DNA from: Candidatus Methanimicrococcus labiotermitis
Lineage (GTDB): Archaea; Halobacteriota; Methanosarcinia; Methanosarcinales; Methanosarcinaceae
Direction of reading: 5' to 3'
DNA: 35,078 nucleotides
Assembly: GCA_009784005.1 (NCBI GenBank)
Contig: WRCE01000022.1
Span: 1-35,078 of the forward strand
Each line of letters starts with the position of its first letter. Within the stretch, counting starts at the first letter, position 1. Below are positions 30,701-35,078 of this stretch, one piece after another. A program made the position numbers and the translations under genes. The notes beneath the pieces were generated by a model. The model was given only the letters and a program-made list of their open reading frames with translations. It made no database searches and was not told the DNA's origin.

Positions 30701-33700
30701 TTCCGAATCTTTACGCAGACGCTCCTAATCCGGTAAATTTCCATGAGACCCTTGAACAATTGATGCCTAAAAACCCCGAAACCGGTGAAAATTATTATGA
30801 CAGGGGCTTTGCGCATTGGTTAGACAATAATGGTGTCTTTTATGATGTGGAAGAAAGAGAGGTCAAGCAAAAAGTCGAATTATTCGGTGTTTGGGAATTC
30901 TACCCCACGTATTACAAAAACTTCCCGGGCGACGATGAAAAAATCACCGTGAATGTTTCGCTCGGTACGAATCATGTTATTGAGCAAAATACTTTCACTC
31001 AAGACGGCTATCGCTTTGTGGGTTGGAATGATAAATCGGACGGATCGGGCTCAAACATTCCGCCGGGCACTATGATGGGACTCTACACGAGGCCTGCGTA
31101 TTATTATGCGCAGTGGGAACTCATTGAGTATAACATCACATACCACAATGTCTTTGCTTCCGAACATCAGAATCCGGCGACTTACAACGTTACAAGTGAA
31201 TTCCTTTTCGAGGACCCTGAACGCTTCGGACACATATTCGAAGGATGGTATAATGACTCGTTGCTTACAATTCCGATTACCGGCGTTGAAGCCGGCACAA
31301 CCGGAGACATTAACGTTTACGCAAAGTTAACCGAACTGTTATTCGATGTTACTTACGACCCCAACGGCGGTACGGGCGGCCCGGGAACCGAGTTTGCTAT
31401 TCCCATCCAGCCGGCCTATCTCTTAAAGCAATCGCCAAAGCCGTCGCATGCAAGCGCTATGCACAACGGCGTGAGCACATCCGTCGTGTTCGCGGGCTGG
31501 AGTTTAAGTCCTGTCGCAGACATCTTGACAAAAGATGATGAGCCGCTTTTGGATTTAGCGGAAGTTAAGACTGTCAATATTTTGGACGACGATGTGACTG
31601 TTTACGCGATTTGGGGCTTTGACACCACAGGCAATAACGTTCCTGACGTCGGTGATGTGAAATATAACATCTCTTACAACCTGAACGGCGGTGAATTCGG
31701 CACGGGTCCCGAGCCTGATATGAACATCCCCGTGCAGAACAATTATGTCTTAAAGGACATGCCCAGGCCGACGCATCTTCCGGTTGATAAAGAAGGTGAC
31801 AATGTCATGGTTAATGTCGTGTTTGTGGGCTGGATAAATGAAAGTTCCCTTCCGACATCCAAAATCCTGACATCCGCTGATGAATCGTATCTGACAACTT
31901 TGATATCGACTGTCAATGTGACGAACAGTGATGTGACCGTCTACGCGCTTTGGGGCTACGACAGCACCGGCAACGGCGTTCCTGATGTTGTGGATGACAG
32001 ATATAATGTTCATTACAACCAAAACGGTGGTACCGGCGGTCCGATTATTGATTCAAACGTCCCTGTGCAGGACGATTATCCGTTAAGGTTTACGCCCGAG
32101 CCGACACACGTGAACGGTACGTTCCGCGGCATGAGCACATCCGTCGTGTTCGCCGGTTGGAGCGCAGCGCCCCATACACAAATCTTGACGAAAGACGACG
32201 GCGATATTCTTGAATCGCTTGAGATAACGACGGTTAATATCGTGAACGATAACGTGACTGTCTACGCGATTTGGGGCTTTGACTCCACCGGAAACGACAT
32301 CCCTGACGTTGATGATGAGAGTTACAATATTACTTACAATTTCGTTGGCGGTACCGGCGGTCCTCCGATTGATACCAACATTCCCGTGCAGGATGCTTAT
32401 GTTTTATTGAGAGAACCCATGCCGATGCGCGGTCCGGAGTTACTCAACGGTACGCCGACACCTGTTGCCTTTGCGTATTGGACACTCTCCGACACCAACC
32501 TCGGTAAGGTTTACGCACGCGGCGAAACATTGCCGACACGGTCTGATACTGTTGCCGTTGCGGGTGACATGACTGTTTACGCTGTCTGGGGCTTTGACAC
32601 GACAAGTACGGGAACGCCTGACATAACTGATGCCGAATTCGACGTTTACTACGAACTCAACGGCGGTACAGGCGGTCCGTTCCCGAACCCCGAGAGAGTC
32701 ACTGAACAACCGTTCTACGCGTTAAGCACAAACGAGCCGACGCGCTTGAATGAGATGCACAACGGGAAGGATACGCCTGTGGTCTTTGCGTTCTGGACAC
32801 TCAATGACACCACTGTCGGCAAGATATACGCTCGCGGTGAGGCATTACCCGCAGAGTCCGCGACGGTTGCCGTCTCGGATAACATGACTGTCTACGCTGT
32901 CTGGGGCTATGACACAACAGGCACAGGTACGCCTGATATCACAGACATCGAGCGCGAATTAAGATACAACCTCAACGGCGGTTTGGCCGGCACCGGCCCG
33001 ACACCCAATCCCGTGATGGTCACCGAGCAGCCTGCCTACGCGTTAAACCTTGAACAGAAGCCGACTCGATTCCCTGTTTTATATCAAGGCGAACAGACAC
33101 CGGTGGTCTTCGCGTACTGGACACTTGATAACAGTACACTTGGTGTGATACACGAATTTAACACCCCGTTGCCTCTCAGGTCTGATGAGATTTCCATTAC
33201 GGCTGATGTGACTGTCTACGCTGTCTGGGGCTATGACACGACAGGCACAGGCACGCCTGACATAAACGACCCCATGCACGAATTAACGTATGACCTCAAC
33301 GGCGGTATTGTCAACACCGGTCCGACCCCCAACCCTGTGATGGTCCTTGAGCAAGAGTATTATATGTTAAGCGAAGATGAGCCGGACCACGCGGATGTGC
33401 TCTATCTCGGTAATCCGACACCTGTTGTCTTTGCGTACTGGACGCTTGATGACAGCGCCATCGGTGAAATATATGCATACGGTGACACATTGCCTGACGA
33501 AGAATCGGTCATTTCCGTTATGGATGACGTGACAGTCTATGCTGTCTGGGGCTATGACACGACCAACACAGGTACGCCTGACATAACCGACCCCGTGTAC
33601 GAATTGACTTACCACCTCAACGGCGGTACGGCAAACACAGGCCCGTACCCCAACCCTGTTACGGTGACTGTACAGTCGGCCTACCTGTTAAGCACAGACG

Positions 33701-35078
33701 CGCCGTCTCGCGCGCCTGTTGACAAAGAGGGTGACGGCGTGCTTGTCAATGTCTCGTTCGTGGGCTGGAGTACCGCCCTGTATGGATTGATCCTTACAAA
33801 AGATGATACGCCTCCCTCATCATGGACAGATACTGTTGCCATTAGCGGTGATACGACTGTTTACGCCATCTGGGGCTACGATACAGCCGGTACCGGTACA
33901 CCCGATGTTATTGCTGTCAGGTATGACGTTCACTATGACCCCAACGGCGGTACAGGCGGTCCCGGCACCGATACCAACATCCCGGTTCAGAACGGCTATA
34001 CCTTAAGCACATATCCTGAACCGACGCGCGATCCCTTTGACAAAGAGGGCGACGGCGTTTTGATCGATGTCGTTTTCGCGGGCTGGAGTACGACTCCGCA
34101 CGCTGCGATTTTGACAAAGGACGACACGTTCCCCGCATCATGGACAGAAACCGTTGACATTGTTGATGATGAAGTGACTGTTTATGCATTATGGGGCTAT
34201 GACACAAGCGGCAGCGGTATACCTGACTTCAATGATGAAAAGTATGACATATACTACAACACCGGCAGCGGTACAGGCGGTCCTGTCAGAGACACAAACA
34301 TCCCTGTTCAGGACGACTATGTCTTAACGACAACACCTAAGCCGATGCACGACCCTGTCGACAAAGAAAGTGACGGCGTTATGGTTCCTGTCGCGTTCGC
34401 GGGCTGGAGTATGACTCCCCACGCTGCAATTCTGACAAAGGACGATACGCTTCCTGCGTCATGGATAACGACTGTTGACATCGTTGATGCTGATGTGACT
34501 GTTTATGCTCTTTGGGGCTTTGACTCAACCAACAGCGGTACACCTGATATTAATGATATCAAATTCGATGTTTACTACAACACCGGCAGCGGTACAGGCG
34601 GTCCCGGCATGGATACAAACGTCTCTGTTCAGTTCGGTTACACCTTAAGAACAACACCCAAGCCGATGCACGACCCTGTTGACAAAGAAAGCGATGGCGT
34701 TATGGTTCCTGTCTCGTTCGCGGGCTGGAGTATGACCCCTCACGCTGCAATTCTGACAAAGGACGACACGCTTCCTGCATCATGGATTGAAATGATTGAC
34801 ATTGTTGACGCTGATGTAACTGTTTATGCTCTTTGGGGCTATGATTCAACCAACAGCGGTACACCTGATATTAATGATATCAAATTCGATGTTTACTATG
34901 ACACCGGCAGCGGTACAGGCGGTCCCGGCATGGATACAAACGTCTCTGTTCAGTTCGGTTACACCTTAAGAACAACACCCAAGCCGATGCACGACCCGGT
35001 TGACAAAGAAAGCGACGGTGTTATGGTTCCTGTCTCGTTCGCGGGATGGAGTATAACCCAACACAGCGCAATTCTGAC
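27727..35078 (+). CDS. Giant secreted repeat protein, probable adhesin-like surface protein (3' end outside window)
   Basis: At least 2450 residues, open to the window edge with no in-frame stop. Residues 1-30 are a signal peptide (MKEHLVNRLF, a hydrophobic run, GTTIVAA before EDE). Residues about 325-915 are rich in short Asn/Thr/Gly strands such as DFTVGDFCTVNVIST and LTIYGNTG, suggestive of a right-handed beta-helix. Two Flg_new/InlB-B-like modules follow (about 1072-1130, ending GYRFVGWNDK ... YYAQWE; and 1132-1204, FGHIFEGWYND ... VYAKL). Twelve tandem repeats of about 107 residues start at residue 1206. Many N-x-S/T sequons suggest surface glycosylation. The type is known from gut methanogens as adhesin-like proteins; the ligand is unknown and an anchor would be beyond the window. 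The ribosome site before the ATG is weak. Confidence 0.85.
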   Translation, partial: MKEHLVNRLFTIMIVIMMVTGTFGTTIVAAEDENGSIGTGSFTAYWYQVSYDEFGQPSERLIGSQDFSGIAGESDEIHYTDRDDNAFKFAGGVNSFNFEWSSFKIDNSKSSDRYFVIYGLTGDVRFYITYDNDAPVAIEEENLTANSEPPMPRGRSGNTITINVYQITTKIDNTVPHRNLSITPDAAFPFAYYNWGMKKVDRLYRTYEIEWDGSPVTVNAADYQVQAQMGNWLLNPTYDPTVTNTTTTHGPASPATVTVDSPGEVNFYFDAPDWEYSRDGVGLGSSLLSTPLSNEAIVYNTRGMYELTSINMTTGYASAANAGRTNTHITYIWLGSDINQNELRNRLSSAEPTTIMPIYVGNPLFNRNKRNLTFNGAVDRSEGRNVNVGDQSTRDDDWHKWVQYFCVISNYSVNHYVMRTNTNTANRLDLTIENAYIIGGNRGFINSGGTNYGTNMTYRNVFYIGPQLMMDNRSIVTLDDVEIVINDPRYGGTNTSSELNEGLGIGGTLSYEDVNRVEHNITLNMNDRTALASCAWGQALAVGRVEFKNNVTVYKTNPRGSARAQGPMMFQIGNDSTTASMGARPNYIIHDHSNINLRYNTLRDGAGQANYSVFGGEAAGAGETPHVIIGNFSTMNVLVDNKFNADTLGDFTVGDFCTVNVISTGDGDPSSTSSGAFIRFGNKFTVGNSSVVTVHIQNRNNYTSVHFRDVELRDRSKLTIYGNTGTATNTTSRMVNFTSDFRVNYGAEVRLINHGHSSVIQTGNLTVDKLAVLHVIGMNTTAANPVINSSRGIIDIDRAADVTIYHGNNGRPFFQPLPAAGNTYNLTLNGNRVNQTNFRVTNMERIEYWNHTSTARYDYDTWEITGDPTSEWAIDWNLGRGFGFLARYGGGAAAAAGTIPTFAAGNFTTENYINRTTSPNDFTVLDEPGVLQTLTSANIAYRDQRIVSYKGLVGPYDILFTWRETPWDPTNETVNTVNRGAVRYDMTIMNDVPNLYADAPNPVNFHETLEQLMPKNPETGENYYDRGFAHWLDNNGVFYDVEEREVKQKVELFGVWEFYPTYYKNFPGDDEKITVNVSLGTNHVIEQNTFTQDGYRFVGWNDKSDGSGSNIPPGTMMGLYTRPAYYYAQWELIEYNITYHNVFASEHQNPATYNVTSEFLFEDPERFGHIFEGWYNDSLLTIPITGVEAGTTGDINVYAKLTELLFDVTYDPNGGTGGPGTEFAIPIQPAYLLKQSPKPSHASAMHNGVSTSVVFAGWSLSPVADILTKDDEPLLDLAEVKTVNILDDDVTVYAIWGFDTTGNNVPDVGDVKYNISYNLNGGEFGTGPEPDMNIPVQNNYVLKDMPRPTHLPVDKEGDNVMVNVVFVGWINESSLPTSKILTSADESYLTTLISTVNVTNSDVTVYALWGYDSTGNGVPDVVDDRYNVHYNQNGGTGGPIIDSNVPVQDDYPLRFTPEPTHVNGTFRGMSTSVVFAGWSAAPHTQILTKDDGDILESLEITTVNIVNDNVTVYAIWGFDSTGNDIPDVDDESYNITYNFVGGTGGPPIDTNIPVQDAYVLLREPMPMRGPELLNGTPTPVAFAYWTLSDTNLGKVYARGETLPTRSDTVAVAGDMTVYAVWGFDTTSTGTPDITDAEFDVYYELNGGTGGPFPNPERVTEQPFYALSTNEPTRLNEMHNGKDTPVVFAFWTLNDTTVGKIYARGEALPAESATVAVSDNMTVYAVWGYDTTGTGTPDITDIERELRYNLNGGLAGTGPTPNPVMVTEQPAYALNLEQKPTRFPVLYQGEQTPVVFAYWTLDNSTLGVIHEFNTPLPLRSDEISITADVTVYAVWGYDTTGTGTPDINDPMHELTYDLNGGIVNTGPTPNPVMVLEQEYYMLSEDEPDHADVLYLGNPTPVVFAYWTLDDSAIGEIYAYGDTLPDEESVISVMDDVTVYAVWGYDTTNTGTPDITDPVYELTYHLNGGTANTGPYPNPVTVTVQSAYLLSTDAPSRAPVDKEGDGVLVNVSFVGWSTALYGLILTKDDTPPSSWTDTVAISGDTTVYAIWGYDTAGTGTPDVIAVRYDVHYDPNGGTGGPGTDTNIPVQNGYTLSTYPEPTRDPFDKEGDGVLIDVVFAGWSTTPHAAILTKDDTFPASWTETVDIVDDEVTVYALWGYDTSGSGIPDFNDEKYDIYYNTGSGTGGPVRDTNIPVQDDYVLTTTPKPMHDPVDKESDGVMVPVAFAGWSMTPHAAILTKDDTLPASWITTVDIVDADVTVYALWGFDSTNSGTPDINDIKFDVYYNTGSGTGGPGMDTNVSVQFGYTLRTTPKPMHDPVDKESDGVMVPVSFAGWSMTPHAAILTKDDTLPASWIEMIDIVDADVTVYALWGYDSTNSGTPDINDIKFDVYYDTGSGTGGPGMDTNVSVQFGYTLRTTPKPMHDPVDKESDGVMVPVSFAGWSITQHSAIL
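31342..35078 (+). repeat. Tandem ~321-bp coding repeats (12, last one cut)
   Basis: Units start at 31342, 31663, 32002, 32323, 32638, 32959, 33283, 33604, 33922, 34243, 34564 and 34885 (spacing 315-339, mostly 321). The common protein pattern is YDVxYxxNGGTGGP, a NIPVQ or VTEQ block, FAGWS or FAYWT, a TKDD or ARGE block, VTVYAxWGYD and TxGTPD. The last two units are almost identical in DNA sequence. Confidence 0.97.

Noticed and set aside
28382..34207. Short open frames on both strands within the surface protein region
   Set aside because: The frame starting at 27727 is continuously open with a signal peptide and protein-level repeats; the others are shadows of it.

Overview
The window looks like a chromosome segment from a methanogenic archaeon of the Methanosarcinales, quite possibly a gut-associated Methanimicrococcus-like organism (genus is inference). 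The evidence is an archaeal RibL-type FAD synthase, a homocysteine-synthesis pair of the Methanosarcina type (DUF39-CBS protein plus NIL/ferredoxin), a TldD/TldE protease pair, a JAMM peptidase, TATA-like boxes ahead of several genes, strong GGAG ribosome sites combined with TTG and GTG starts, and a large secreted repeat protein.

Layout from left to right. The first ~250 bases are the 3' part of RNase P RNA (+ strand), closed by a hairpin and T-rich tract. On the minus strand follows the two-gene homocysteine unit (354-2263). A small free-standing histidine-kinase-like protein and ribL lie on the plus strand (2997-4333). A minus-strand group of DNA-repair genes (alkD-like, ogt, uvrC) follows, with a JAMM metalloprotease gene upstream (4344-8266). 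A long plus-strand run then carries tldD-tldE, ppdK, a two-gene ABC exporter and a CPA2 cation:proton antiporter (8708-23213). ileS is on the minus strand (23439-26684). The right end is a truncated giant secreted protein (27727 to the window edge) with two InlB/Flg_new-like modules and twelve ~107-residue repeats. It has no in-frame stop inside the window.

The most striking property of the window is the amount of short tandem repetition. Intergenic regions carry arrays of 12, 13, 15, 18, 28/29 and 37 bp units; the 15-bp period recurs in five independent non-coding arrays of unrelated sequence. The same kind of expansion is found in frame inside at least eight conserved proteins (histidine-kinase-like protein, UvrC, TldD, TldE, both ABC half-transporters, IleRS, and weakly the AlkD-like protein), at loops or inter-domain linkers where the fold should tolerate it. 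The tldE-ppdK gap is a mosaic of three such arrays interleaved with three copies of a palindromic element, two of which form a ~50-bp inverted repeat.

Functionally the segment covers tRNA processing, sulfur amino acid synthesis, flavin cofactor synthesis, DNA damage reversal and repair, proteolysis or peptide maturation, pyruvate/PEP interconversion, export, ion homeostasis, translation and cell-surface structure. No CRISPR array, tRNA gene, transposase or phage gene was recognised.
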